A model generated the notes under the pieces. That model was not told where the DNA came from. It saw only the letters and a program-made list of their open reading frames with translations, and did not search any database. A program made the translations under genes and the position numbers. Positions 34,961-46,489 of a DNA stretch of 64,000 nucleotides are shown here, one piece after another. Location: positions 23,988,001-24,052,000 of the forward strand of contig OX940864.1 of assembly GCA_954871525.1 (NCBI GenBank). Direction: 5' to 3'. Each line of letters opens with the position of its first letter. Position 1 is the stretch's first letter. This DNA comes from Parietaria judaica. Taxonomy: Eukaryota; Streptophyta; Magnoliopsida; Rosales; Urticaceae.

Positions 34961-36630
34961 GAGAGGGAGAGCAAACGAAGCTGAAGAAGGTGTACACCAT
35001 GGAAGCTGAAGAAGAATACAGCTATTCGATGAAGATGGTTACGATATATTAAGGGTATAATTGTCCAAATAACACCAAATGAGAGTTTCTTTAATTATGA
35101 TAAACTTTTGAGGGTTTTTTAAAAAAGTTTCACCTAAATTGGGTATTTTGCTAAAAAGCCCTTAAATATATATATTCTTATTAATATAAATCCATTAATT
35201 ATTAATAAGATATTAATAATTAAATCCAAATAATTAAATTATATTAATAATTCCTTATCTCAATATCACACATAAAAATGTCTTGGTGCCACAACATCAT
35301 TTAAATTCGTGACATGTGATTTAATTTCATAGTTTATCGAACCAAGCACAAACTTAGAAAATCCATAAATCACAAACCGTGAGTCGAAATGACTTTGTTC
35401 AAAAAGCAAAGTTGCTTATAATTTAATTTCCAACAACATGGTGCTGATAGAAATTCTAAATTATAACTTTCTTTTATCAGTTAATTTCGTGTACCAAGAT
35501 ATGGTACTTTTGCCACGCTGACGATAAACCTATCTGACGTCTGCCACAGACCTTTCAGTTTTATAAGTCTAGCCAAATGATTAAAAATTATCCAGAATGT
35601 ATTTTAATCACATACGTATCATCCGTTACGGAGCTATCCTGGGGACCATGGACCCGTATCACTTAAGCTCCAACGAACTGCTAGTTGTTCGTCAAACCTC
35701 GAAGTGATTCCACTATAGACCCGAGGCTGCACTCTTTAGTGATACGGTATATATTATTCCCTTTATATCAGCAGGGTGTCCATTGATACAATCAAATTCG
35801 GGTTATTGATCTTTCACTTGATGATCCACACACGAGCAGGCGGTTTCTCCCGTTATGCCCCTCATTGCATTTTCAACCTTGACTCAGTCAATAATATTAT
35901 GAGTGACCCACTTATGGTTTCGATTCATAAGTTGCGCACGGGTACCTCTCACTTCTCACCACCGACAATCAAGGGAATCATCATCACTCTGAAGAGAGTT
36001 GTGTGATGCCCATGTCTATGATCAAGCTACCCTTACTGCTGAATATCATGTTCCCAAAATAATAGTGTTGGGAACAACGGTAATTTATTGTGTTCTTTAA
36101 CGGTTAAATCAAAGAACAATAAAGCCAGCAGCTCGGACTCAAGACCACTCAGGACTTAGATCGAATATCCATTTGATCATCTACCATCTACTAGTGACTC
36201 AAATCCAAGTTATCAGTGACGGTCTTATATGATAACTTCCGGAGTTTAAGTCAGGTCCAGTCCAGTATGAAGACACTTCATACTTAATGCACTTCTAGTG
36301 AGTGTGACACACACAAAATCCAGAATAGGATTGGCACTTAGTCACATTAATGACCTTATACGATTAATGGGCTCCCACCCAGTTAATCAGGTCACGGACA
36401 TTTTAAGTTCATTTATTATGATTATTAATTCTTCCTCACATTGACTCTGCTGTGATAATAATAACATAATTGCATCCTTTATGAACTAAGGAAACAAACA
36501 TTCTATTTTACTCTACCAGAAACTATTATAAGATTAACATAATAAGTATCATCTTTATTCAATGACATATCATAATCTTTTACAAATGGATAAAATATCT
36601 TGTTTAAGGACACATATGTCCAACAGCTTT

Positions 36631-37575
36631 CATAACAACAATTTCAACAATGGAGAATTAAGCCAGAATTTACAAGCAACAAGAGGCCGTGGAAGAGGAA
36701 CCACATGGCGGAGATACGATAAATCCCACATCAAATGCCACAACTGCAACAAGTTAGGACACTATGCTTCAGAGTGCAGATTTCCAAGGAACATTGAAGA
36801 AAAGGCCAATTTTGTCGAAGACAAAAGCGGAGTAGACGGCACCTTACTAATGGCACGCGTAGAGAACGGCGGAGAGGAGAGCATATGGTACCTTGATACC
36901 GGAGCAAGCAATCACATGTGTGGAAAAAGAAACATGTTCGTGGAGCTCAACAAAGCGGTGACCGGAAACATCTCTTTCGGAGATGAATCGAAGGTATCAG
37001 TCAAAGGCAAAGGTAAAATTCTCATACGCTTGAAGAACGGAGGTCATCAATTCATCTCAGACGTCTACTATGTGCCGAACCTGAAGAATAATATCTTGAG
37101 CATGGGTCAACTGCTCGAGAAGGACTACGATATCCACCTGAAAGAAAGGTGTCTTTTCTTAAGAGATGACAAAAACAACTTGATTGCAAGGGTTCCTATG
37201 ACAAAGAATAGGATGTTCAAATTAAGCATCCAATACGACGTGGCAAAGTGTCTAAAGGCTTGCTATAACGACTCATCGTGGCTACGGCACTTACGGTTTG
37301 GACACCTCAACTTTGGCGGTCTAGAGCTATTGTCAAGAAAGAAGATGGTTAGAGGCCTGCCATACATCAATCAACCAGACCAACTTTGTGAAGGATGCTT
37401 ACTCGGGAAGCAATGCCGAAAGAGTTTTCCGAATAAGTCGACGTCAAGAGCCACAAAGCAACTTGAGCTCATCCATACCGATGTTTGTGGTCCAATCAAA
37501 CCACACTCACTTGGTAAGAGCAGATACTTTCTCCTCTTCATTGACGATTTTTTGAGAAAGACATGGGTGTATTCA
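36631..37575 (+). pseudogene. Copia B gag C-terminus, protease and start of integrase
   Basis: After the solo LTR, gag resumes with the CCHC knuckle CHNCNKLGHYASEC, then the protease motif WYLDTGASNHMC, the GAG-pre-integrase block and the first integrase aspartate (LIHTDVCGPI, FLLFIDDF). The frame is open throughout. It ends abruptly after TWVY at about 37570, at the junction with copia C. Confidence 0.9.
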
Positions 37576-38047
37576 CCGGCATTATCAAGTCTTATTTTCT
37601 TGATTGTATGATCGGGAAATTGAGCTCGCAATTTGATTATCTGATCGAGTAATCTAGCAAATGCTATATTGCGAGTTGATAACAGACACACATAAGACCA
37701 TTTGCTAGAGGCATCTATCAATACCATAAAGTATCGAAATGGTCCACACGGTGGATGAATTGGCCCACATATATCACCTTGAATACGCTCAAGGAACATA
37801 GGTAATTTTTTTCAACTTTTCGCGGTAAAGGTCTTCTGATTAACTTTCTGAGAGAACAAGCTTTACACTGGAATATTTTTCCTTGAGGGATCTTCTGGTC
37901 CTTCAATGGATGCCCATGTGTATTTTCAATAATTCTTCGCATCATGGTTGAACCAGGATGACCTAGTCGGTCATGCCATATGGTAAATATTGAAGGTTTG
38001 GCAACTACCATATTTGATTCAATTGCACTTATATACGTAAAATGCAA
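37567..38047 (-). pseudogene. Copia C GAG-pre-integrase and N-terminal integrase
   Basis: Contains IWHDRLGHPGSTMMRRIIEN, then GDICGPIHPPCGPFRYFMVL (first Asp) and IKKIRLDNAGEYT (second Asp). One frameshift lies near 37800. The reading passes into copia B at about 37570. Confidence 0.8.
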
Positions 38048-38430
38048 TCATGTGGGGAGCATTGGTAGTTTTTCAAGTATGTATTTCTTCCCCGATTTAT
38101 GCATTATGATAAACATATATTTCTCAGCGTTCTCAGTTGTAGACTGAGTATCAAATTCATGAGAATATATATCCTTGAAACTCAACAGGTTTCTTTTGGA
38201 TCTTGAGGAGAATAAGGCATTGTTTATGGTAAACATTATGCCATTTGATAATGTAAAATTCGCTCTACCAACTCCTTCAATAAGATCTACAGGACCTGAT
38301 ATTGTATCCACGCTAGCTTGTGTTGATTTTATGTTTGAGAAAAACTTTTTATCCTTCAATATTGTGTGTGTCGTTCCATAGTCGAGTATACAAAATTCTC
38401 CAGCTTCACGATTAGCTTTGTCCATTTGAA
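38048..38430 (-). pseudogene. Copia C protease region
   Basis: FCILDYGTTHTILKDKKFFS is the protease active-site segment (usually LDSGTTHTIL; here DYG). It is followed by GVGRANFTLSNGIMFTINNA. The segment is open for ~135 codons but detached from gag by frameshifts. Confidence 0.75.
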
Positions 38431-39072
38431 AAACTTTAACTAAAAACAAACACAAATTTTGATAAGAAAGATAATTAATTAAACACGAGCATTAGTCTAT
38501 TACACACCTTAAAATTAGAAGTTCATGACATATTTTACAAACAAAAAAAAAAGACAAACAAACATCGAACCATTGGGCTTCATTCCCAATAGGAATTACA
38601 TAATTAATTTTTTTAGTTTCCACCAGTCGCTTGTTCAGCGAAATCGCCAACTGTGTTAATGAAATCACCATTGAAGTCGGATGCTTCGAGATGAGTGGAT
38701 TCGTTCTGGTCAATAAAGTTGACCTCTTTCTCTTTCCCTCTTCCCTTCATGGACTCTTGGTAAAGTTTGCATAAGTGTGGTGGGGCTCGGCAAACTCTTG
38801 ACCACTGCCTTATAGTGCCACATCTGAAAGAAGTGGTTTCAAAGCCTTTTGGGGAGATAATCTCTTTTCCCTTTTTAGAAGGGTCATCGTGGCTCCTCCC
38901 GTGTTGCTGCCTTTTATGATAATAGTTAGCGGACTTATATGAGGGATTATAACCACCTCGTCCACGTCCGTAACTACGACCACGACCTCGGCCTCGCCCA
39001 CAACCTAGGCCTCGTTCACGACCCTGAAAATAGTTCTTGGGCTCAGGCTCATCGGAGTTGATAGCGTTTGCT

Positions 39073-39693
39073 TCAGGAAGCGATTTTGAGCCGGCCGGGC
39101 GAGATTGATGATTTTTTTATCAGCAACTCATTATTCTTTTCTGGGATGAGGAGACAAGCAATTAGTTCAGAATACTTTTGAAAACCTCGCACACGGTAAT
39201 GTTTTTGCAAGGTCACATTTGAAGCATGGAAAGTGGAAAAACTCTTTTCCAGCATTTTAGTCTCTGTTACAGTAACCCCACAAAATCTCAGGTGGGTCAC
39301 TATTCTGAGCATCGCAGAGTTATAAACACTGATTTTTTTTAAGTCCTGGAACCGTAAAGCGGTCCATTCATCACGGTATAAAGGGAGCATCACATCCTTC
39401 TGGTGATCATATCTCTCTTTGAGATCCTTCCACAACTCACTAGGATCTTTTACAGTGAGATACTCATTTTTCAAGCTTTCATCAAGATGACGACGAAGGA
39501 AGATCAATGATCTAGCCTTGTCCGTCCTCGACGAGTTATTCTCTGCTTGGAGTGTCTCCAACAGATTCATTAATTCCAAATACATCTCTATATCCACCGT
39601 CCATGGCATATAGTTGTTTCCACTAATCTCGAGAGGACTGAATTCAAGCTTTACCAAGTTTGACATGGTGATAACTAAAATAATATATTTCAT
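39073..39693 (-). pseudogene. Copia C gag
   Basis: Reads MSNLVKLEFSPLEISGNNYM from the ATG at 39666 (an in-frame ATG also exists at 39693), then LIFLRRHLDESLKNEYLTVK, KERYDHQKDVML and VRGFQKYSELIACLLIPEK: a UBN2-type copia gag. Open for ~200 codons, then frameshifts. The zinc-knuckle region (38810-39070) retains a Gly/Arg-rich tract, but the first knuckle Cys appears lost (SFRCGTIRQWSRVC). Confidence 0.8.
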
Positions 39694-40149
39694 TAGATTT
39701 AATTCAAAATATAAAAGTCTACAAAGATTGTAAATAATAAAGCAAGATACATGAATACAACCACCTTTAAGGAAAAATAAAATTTCTCCGGTGTAATATG
39801 AAAGATGAAAATACTAACATTAAATACAAGGATCATTATGGCTACAAAAACTAACATTAGTCTAGTCATTTTTTATCGGCTAAAATTGGAGAGAAAAATA
39901 TGAGGTAGAATAAGATATGTGATTTTTTGTATGGTTTGATAAACTTGTATTTATAGTGTAAAAACTAGTCGTTTATAGCCGTTATATAGCCGTTGAAAAT
40001 ACACTAACACAATGTAATTAAATGCTATAATTAGATTAGTGATGTAATGTCATAAAATGAGATGTAAAAATAGACAAACATTATAGATATATAATATTAA
40101 TCATAAGAATATTAAAAATGAAGAAGTTAAAACTAATCTCAATTAATAT

Positions 40150-40450
40150 CATTTTACTATAAGGTGGCAGAGCCTCCTGTGTATAGTAATTTGATATTAC
40201 TTGAAGATAAATATTTGTTAGATGTAAATTACATCATTTTATTATTATAAGGTGGCATAGCCTTCCATTGTATAATAATATGATGTTATAAATAAGAAAG
40301 TTAAAATATTATAAATCATATTACCATAAGGTGGTAGAGCCTCCTGTGTATGGTAACATGGTGTAATTCATAAAAAATAATTAATTATCGTAGATCCCTT
40401 CACATTACTATAAGGTGGCAGAGCAACCTGTACATAGTAATATGATGTTA
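40150..40450. repeat. Four copies of an ~83-bp repeat with palindromic flanks in the copia C leader
   Basis: Each copy carries TATAAGGTGGCAGAGCC-like sequence, bracketed by TTACTATA and TATAGTAA arms that can pair. Starts are near 40155, 40240, 40321 and 40405. Confidence 0.75.
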
Positions 40451-40559
40451 TACAATGATAATAATAATTATAAAATTTTCAGCTCATACCGTGTTCTGAA
40501 CTTACCGTAGAGTGATCGTGCTGATAACGTGTTGTAAAATCACTAAACTTTTGCACCTT

Positions 40560-41934
40560 GATTTTAAGTGATAAGAAATTTGGTGCTGAATTTATGGTAT
40601 AATGGATGAGTGTGGGATATGATTAATTGAAGAGAAGATAAAGAGAATTTGGAGTAAGATAAGGGTGAGATAAATGTAAGTGTAAAAATGTGAGGGGTGA
40701 ATTTTATTCATCCACTTAGGGGGTATTTATACTAAATTGAGAGCATGCAATTGTTGACTAATGTTAGCAATGTATAGTAAACACAAATAATTGGTACTTA
40801 TATGAGCATTTCAATTCTTATCCATAATAGTTAAAAGTATTTTGAAAAGTAAAATAAAACTCCAAATAATATTTGTTTGAAAAATAAATTTAATTTTTAG
40901 ATATCTTTAATTTTATTTAATTATTTTTTATTTAATTTATCTAATAAAACATTGTTAATTTTTGTATATTAAATTTCACAATTTTTATTTTCATTAAAAA
41001 ATATCAAAGATAAATATATTCAAAATATTTATCTATAAAATAGTATGGGGATTAAAGACCTATATGTTAATTAAGTTAATAATATAATTGAGCAATTGGC
41101 TTTGAGGATAGTTTTTTTTCTTAAATTTTGAAAAGAACATTTCAAAACTAACCTAAATAATATCAGCCAAAAAAATTATTTTATTTTATTTCTTTCTACA
41201 CTGTGATTCCTCGAATCTAATAAGGAGCAATTGTTATTGTAGAATCTTGAGGAGTGAATTGTTGTGCAGGGAATTACAAGACACAGTTCAAATTAAACAA
41301 AAAAAAAAGAAGTAATTTTACATGTTAATTCATATTTAAAATAAATTATAATATTTTGACTTATTCTCCACTGCTATTATAAATGGAGGACCATACCCAT
41401 TGTTGAGTTTGATTTTGATTAACATCAAGATACTTTTTAATGTCGACACAAAATCAAATGAAGTAATTTGTTTTATATTTTCGAACAAATGTAAAAATAA
41501 TAGTTGTGTGCTAAAAAGTGCATTTGGTGTAGGTAATTCGATCATAATTCACAATACACAATTTAAAAAATATATTTTTAGCATTATCATCAAAATCTGT
41601 AGTAATATTCTTTCGTCAGTGCGAAAATCGCCATACTATCGATTCCAAGACTTACAAAAGTTCTAAATTCTTAACAAATTTAAATTCTTAATATTTTTTC
41701 TACATCTTGCTATTTCATTTTCAGTTATATGTATATATATATATATATATTTTGAAATTATAAACATATATATTTATATTGGCTTAACAAACATAGCATA
41801 ATAATATCCAAATACAATTCTGATGGAGGGCCGTTCAACGATTCTCCTATATATATATTTAGATAAACTCTTCAAATTGAAAATAATTATTTATTTTGAG
41901 AGCAATATTTCGTTTAACCATTATTTAAAAAAAA
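40560..41934. other. AT-rich DNA, possibly the copia C LTR on its left, no gene seen
   Basis: The first ~400 bp probably belong to the copia C LTR. The rest is AT-rich with no ORF of interest. The last nine bases (TAAAAAAAA, 41926-41934) are the target duplication of the next MULE. Confidence 0.5.
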
Positions 41935-42076
41935 GGGCTTTTTAGCAAAATACCCAATTTAGGTGAAACTTTTTTAAAAAACCCTCAAAAGTTTACCATA
42001 ATTAAATAAACCCTCATTTGGTGTTATTTGGACAATTATGCCCTTAATATATCGAATCCTTCATCGTCGAACAGCC

Positions 42077-42245
42077 TTCGAAGCCTGCTTCTTCGTCGTC
42101 GAACAGTGAGCTCGATTCTTCTTCTTCACCGAACAGCTCGATTCTTCTTCACCAAGGCTTCGAATCCTGCTTCTTCGTCGTCGAACAGTGAGCTCGATTC
42201 TTCTTCTTCACCGAACAGCTCAATTCTTCTTCACCAAGGCTTCGA
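42077..42245. repeat. 82-bp tandem duplication in the MULE left region
   Basis: The block holding CTGCTTCTTCGTCGTCGAAC and ACCGAACAGCTCGATTCTTC occurs twice at an 82-bp offset, just inside the left end, in probable 5' untranslated sequence. A CT microsatellite follows near 42450. Confidence 0.85.
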
Positions 42246-43099
42246 AGCTCACTTCTCTCCGATCGAAGTCGATTCCTTCAGGTTGGTTTTTGTTTTCAGC
42301 CAAATTTATAAGTTTCGATCGATGCTATTTGGTTCAGAGATTGGATTTTCTCATTTGATTTTCTCATCCCTCGTAAGTAGAATCTCTGTGTTCGGTTTTA
42401 ATTTCGCTGAGTTCTTTTATTAATCGATTGTCTTCAGCCCAAACACTCTCTCTCTCTCTCTCTGTGAAAAGTGGACACTCTTCTCACACAGAGCGACAGA
42501 TTCAAGCTTTGAGCTAAAAAAGGAGAGTATTTGATATTCAGTTCGCCAATACCTTGTAAGTTTGATCTATCCTATATATATATATATTTCTTAAGTTTGG
42601 GGAATATGATCCGTATATGATCAAGTTTATTCGTGTATGATGATGAGCGAGCTGCAACTTTTCTAGTTTGGTTGGATTTTAATCTTGAGACAGAGTACCC
42701 AAATGCTTGTATGATGTCGGAAATTGATACCTTTGTTTGCTTGCCTTTCATTGATACCTTTTTTTAGGATTTCTCTAGGTAAAAACTCAATTCATTTATC
42801 ATGTGTCCTTTAGTATTTCTCAATCGCCAATTTGGGTTGAGTGATATTAGGAGTTTTCGAATTAAATTGTTGTGTTTTAGAGTCTGTAAACAAGAGCAGT
42901 TGGACAGTACTAACAATTCTCCCCATGTTGATAATGTCGATGAGAATGTAACATCCGGGGGCGGTTTACAGTTTCCCACTAGCCAAACTGTCCCTGTTTC
43001 AGTAGGGGTTGATAATAGTTTACCCTCGGAATCGGATATACAAGTGTCGGAAACCAGTTTGATAATCGTTTGCTAACATGGTTGAACATCACTATACAG

Positions 43100-46000
43100 G
43101 ATCGGGCGCGGACCGACACGTACAGGACGGCTATCGTGCAGCATCAGAGTTCCATAGCCGGCAAAGTAATGCAATCTTACCCGTTTAAATTCTAGTTGTT
43201 ACATAAGTGTTACTTGTAACTACAGTTACATTAGCGTAACCAAAGTTTCATTATCGTAACTGAAGTTACCTCTTTGTAACTTCGGTGTTACACTTTATAT
43301 TGTGTAGGTTCATTAATGTCGGCCTCCGAGGGATCATCAAGATCGTCGCACACTAAAAATTTGGCCAACCATGGTATATTAAGAACTCTTATTGTCTACA
43401 CAATTTAAATTCTAGTTGTTACATAAATGTTACTTGTAACTACAGTTACAAACGTGTTACCAAGGTTACGTTTATGTAATTTCACATAAATGTAACTTTG
43501 GTTACACGTTTGTAACTGAAGTTACATTATCGTAACCAAAGTTACATTATCGTAACTGAAGTTACACCTTTGTAACTTCGGTGTTACACTGTTGTAACTT
43601 TTGTAACTCAAGTTACATAAGTGTAACTGGTGTTACACTTTTGTAATTCTAGTAATATATGGTTACACTTATGTTACACTTCAGTTACCAACGTGTAACT
43701 AAAGTTACACTTAAGTAACTGAAGTTACACGTTTGTATCTGAAGTTACATTATTTCAAATATTGCAGTTATATAATAAATTTTAAAATTACTATTGTTAC
43801 AGGGCAATTCACCAGTGAAGATCTAAATAGCAGTTCATCCAACGTATTTATAGATGACGTAACTGTCGAGCATTTTCCAAAGTTGTTTGACGTGGAAAAG
43901 GGCAACATGTTCAAATCGAAGAAGCATCTTCAGAACATTATGTGCATGATTGCAATCAGAAGAAACTTCTCATTTACAACTACGAATTCTGATACATGTC
44001 GGTTTGAAATCAAATGTTCGAGTGCCGGTTGTACGTGGAAAATGCATTCTTCAACGGACTACAATGGCTCAACGACATGGAGGATAAAATCATACAATAA
44101 AACACACTCATGCGTGAGGACGGTAACCAGTACCAAGCACCCGCATGCAAACGCTTCCGTTGTAAATGAATGCTTGAAAACTGCATTTGGTGAAGAAGAA
44201 GAAGTTGAATCCATCGCTCCGAAGAAAATAATCAAGAAGATGCGAAAAGAACACGGAGTAGAAATTAGCTATTATACGGCACGGAAGGCCAAGGAATTAA
44301 CTTTAGAATCCATGCAAGGAAGTGCGGAGGATTCGTATGCAATGCTACCTAAGTATGCAGAAGCGTTAAAAGCGAAAAACCCTGGTAAAATTACTTACTT
44401 TGTTTTACTAGTTATTACCTAAGTGTAACTTGACACTACAGTTATAATAGTGTAACTTAAGTAAGTAAGTTACATTATCGTAACTGAAGTTACATTATGG
44501 TAACAAAAGTTACATTATCGTAACTGAAGTTACACTAATTTAATTGGAATTAAATTTTTGCAACCGAAGTTACAATATCGTAACCAAAGTAACATTATGG
44601 TAACCAGAGTTACATTATCGTAACTGAAGTTACACTAATGTAACTGCAGTTACACTATTGTAACTGCAGTTACAATAGTGTAACTGCAGTTACACTATTT
44701 TAACTGTAATTACACTTTTGAAACTTGAGTTACGATAATGTAACTTCGGTTACAAAGATTTCAAATATGATTAAATATAATATGTGTAACCAGTATTACT
44801 TAGCTGTAATATAAGTTACATAAAGGTAACTGCAGTTACCATTATGTAAAAAGAATTACTTTTATGTAACTACGATTACCAAATAGTAACTGAAGTTACA
44901 GTGTAAAACTTATTAACATTTTTTACTAACATTTTAATGTGCAGGTACCTATACAGCGTTTAGCTCTGACAACCAGGGTCGATTCAAGTACTTCTTTCTT
45001 AGTTTTGGGGAATCGATCAATGGATGGAAGCATTGTAGGCCTATACTATCTGTCGACGGAACATTTCTGAAAAACAAGTACAAAGGTACGCTCCTTATGG
45101 CAGCAGCGATGGATGGCGAAAATCACATCTTGCCTATCGCATTTTCAATAGTGGATTCGGAGAATCATGATTCTTGGCTATGGTTCTTTGAGCAACTGAA
45201 GATTGCTATTGGAGAGCGCGAAGGTTTATGCATCATATCTGACCGCAAAGATTCAATTCCGAGAGCGATCACGTTGGTTTATCCAGAAGCTGCTCAGGGT
45301 GTATGTAAACAGCACTTATCCAGAAATCTTCTAAGCCATTTTAAGAACTCTTCTATTGATTTTTTCTTCTCCAAGTGCGCATTGGCATGTACGAAAAGAG
45401 AATTTGATCATTATATGAAGGAGTTGTCAACGATCGATGCACGAATTGAACCGTATTTGCAAGACGTCGATCCAACAAAGTGGGCAAAATTATATAGCAC
45501 TCAAAGACGCTACGGCATAATGACAACAAACATCTCAGAATGTCTTAATTCAGTCTTGAGAGAAGCAAGAGACCGACCTATTATTTCATTGGTCGAGTCT
45601 TACAGAAAGCTCTGTCAAAATTGGTATAATAAACATAGACTAGAGGGAGCGTTGATGCGTATGAGGCTGACCCCACAAGCAGAGCTGAAGATGGATGTCC
45701 AAGAAGAATTGGCACGAACATTAATCGTAAGTGTTTTCTTTACTTTTTTTATTCATTAATTATATATACCTGCAGTTACTTTAGCGTAACTTCAGTTACG
45801 ATTACGTAGCTTCAGTTACGGTTACGTAACTCCTGTTACGCTAATAGCTAGTAGTATCTTCAGTTATGTAATGACTGTATAATCATTTTAAATGTGAAAA
45901 TATATTTGTAATTTTTCCAATATGCAGGTTGATTTTATAAATGAAAGCGAATATGAAGTCACTGATAAAGGCTCACAGTATGTTGTTAACTTGAGCTGCG

Positions 46001-46444
46001 AGACGTGCACGTGTAATGTTTGGCAAATAGACGCTTTTCCGTGTGCTCATGCTATGGCTTCATTTTGGAGGATTGGGTGTGATCCTAAAGCCTATGTGTC
46101 AATATTTTACACTAGGGAGGCTTATTTAGCCACTTATGCAGGAGGTAATGCACATTTAGATTAAAATATTCTTCATAGGATTTATTTAACACTTTATGTA
46201 TTATTATGCAGGAGGTATATATCCAAGTGGTTACGAAGCTTTTTCGGATAGCTTATGTAGCACTTCAGGTGTTCAGGACCCATTCTTTCCAGACACTTTA
46301 CCCCCCAAAGTAAGGAGGCAAGCAGGAAGACCGAAAAAAAAAAGAATTCCTTCAAACGGTGAAGAATTCAAGAAGTCACTTCATTGTGGAGCATGTGGTA
46401 AATTAGGCCATAACAAACGCTCTTGCCTTAAGTTTCCGAAATGA
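43100..46444 (+). CDS. MULE transposase (MuDR type), multi-exon
   Basis: Phase-consistent exons: 43100-43165, 43308-43373, 43803-44384, 44945-45726, 45928-46144 and 46212-46444 (stop TGA). An upstream exon in 42801-43056 (DSTNNSPHVDNVDENV) is likely but I could not place its junction, so the start is open. Domains in order: N-terminal MuDR DNA-binding/zinc-finger region (FDVEKGNMFKSKKHLQ to CRFEIKCSSAGCTWKMHSS), MULE catalytic domain with LSVDGTFLKNKYKG and IISDRKDSIPRAI aspartates, SWIM zinc finger (CTCNVWQIDAFPCAH) and a terminal CCHC knuckle (CGACGKLGHNKRSC). Introns, not exons, carry the GTAAC/GTTAC words. No disabling lesion seen. Confidence 0.88.
43195..45860. repeat. GTAAC/GTTAC arrays in the transposase introns
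   Basis: Arrays fill the introns at 43166-43307, 43374-43802, 44385-44944 and 45727-45927. Typical order is GTAAC-TGAA-GTTAC-ATTATC-GTAAC, so half-sites recur about every 10 bp and the full palindrome about every 20 bp. The exons between them lack the word. Confidence 0.95.
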
Positions 46445-46489
46445 TTTAATCGTTGTAACATTTTCGAAGGCCATTACTGTGATTATATC

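Larger units (their letters stand above)
31098..35161 (-). mobile_element. Non-autonomous Pack-MULE (4064 bp) carrying three host gene fragments
   Basis: Ends read GGGCTTATTAGCAAAA (31098) and TTTTGCTAAAAAGCCC (35161). The 9-bp target duplication TTAAATATA is perfect (31089-31097 and 35162-35170). Its left 140 bp match the right end of the MULE at 41935-52187, and its right ~120 bp match that element's left end, about 95-97% by eye, so it is a relative in inverted orientation. It has no transposase. It holds pieces of a histidinol dehydrogenase gene, a helicase-like gene and a DUF3511 gene, plus a ~1-kb GTAAC/GTTAC array. Confidence 0.9.
29600..36625 (-). mobile_element. Solo LTR (about 2.95 kb without its insert) inside copia B gag
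   Basis: Plus-strand ends are TGTTGG (29600) and CCAACA (36625). A perfect 5-bp target duplication GCTTT flanks it (29595-29599 and 36626-36630), and joining the flanks restores the gag frame. A minus-strand TATA box (TCTATAAATAGG) lies near 30170, so orientation is minus with a long U3. Dinucleotide AT runs occur at about 30380, 30555 and 30750. Same family as the LTR at 6486-8684. A Pack-MULE (31098-35161) sits inside it. Confidence 0.85.
23074..37570 (+). mobile_element. Ty1/copia element B (truncated), host of two nested insertions
   Basis: Plus-strand copia. Its 5' LTR is 23074-23238 plus 28612-28829 (~383 bp once the nested element is removed), from TGTTGAA to CCCAACA, with a TATA box (CTCTATAAATAGAGAG) near 28717. 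The primer site TGGTATCAGGGC lies at 28833-28844, one base off the usual initiator-Met form. Gag starts at 28857. A solo LTR splits gag at 29600-36625. The element breaks inside the integrase core near 37570, where copia C begins in the opposite orientation. No 3' LTR is seen. Confidence 0.85.
37565..40545 (-). mobile_element. Ty1/copia element C remnant, head-to-head with B
   Basis: On the minus strand, from right to left: a primer-site-like region (ACACGTTATCAGCACGA near 40520-40535) that suggests the LTR inner end near 40531, a ~800-bp leader, gag, zinc-knuckle region, protease and the first part of integrase. It stops at IRLDNAGEYT, near the second catalytic Asp of integrase. The 3' half is missing. 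A minus-strand TATA-like box near 40731 may lie in the LTR, whose outer end I could not fix. Confidence 0.7.

Noticed and set aside
39940..39955. TATA-like box (CTATAAATAC, minus) as the copia C promoter
   Set aside because: The primer-site-like sequence lies 600 bp upstream of it near 40525, so this position is inside the leader, not the LTR.
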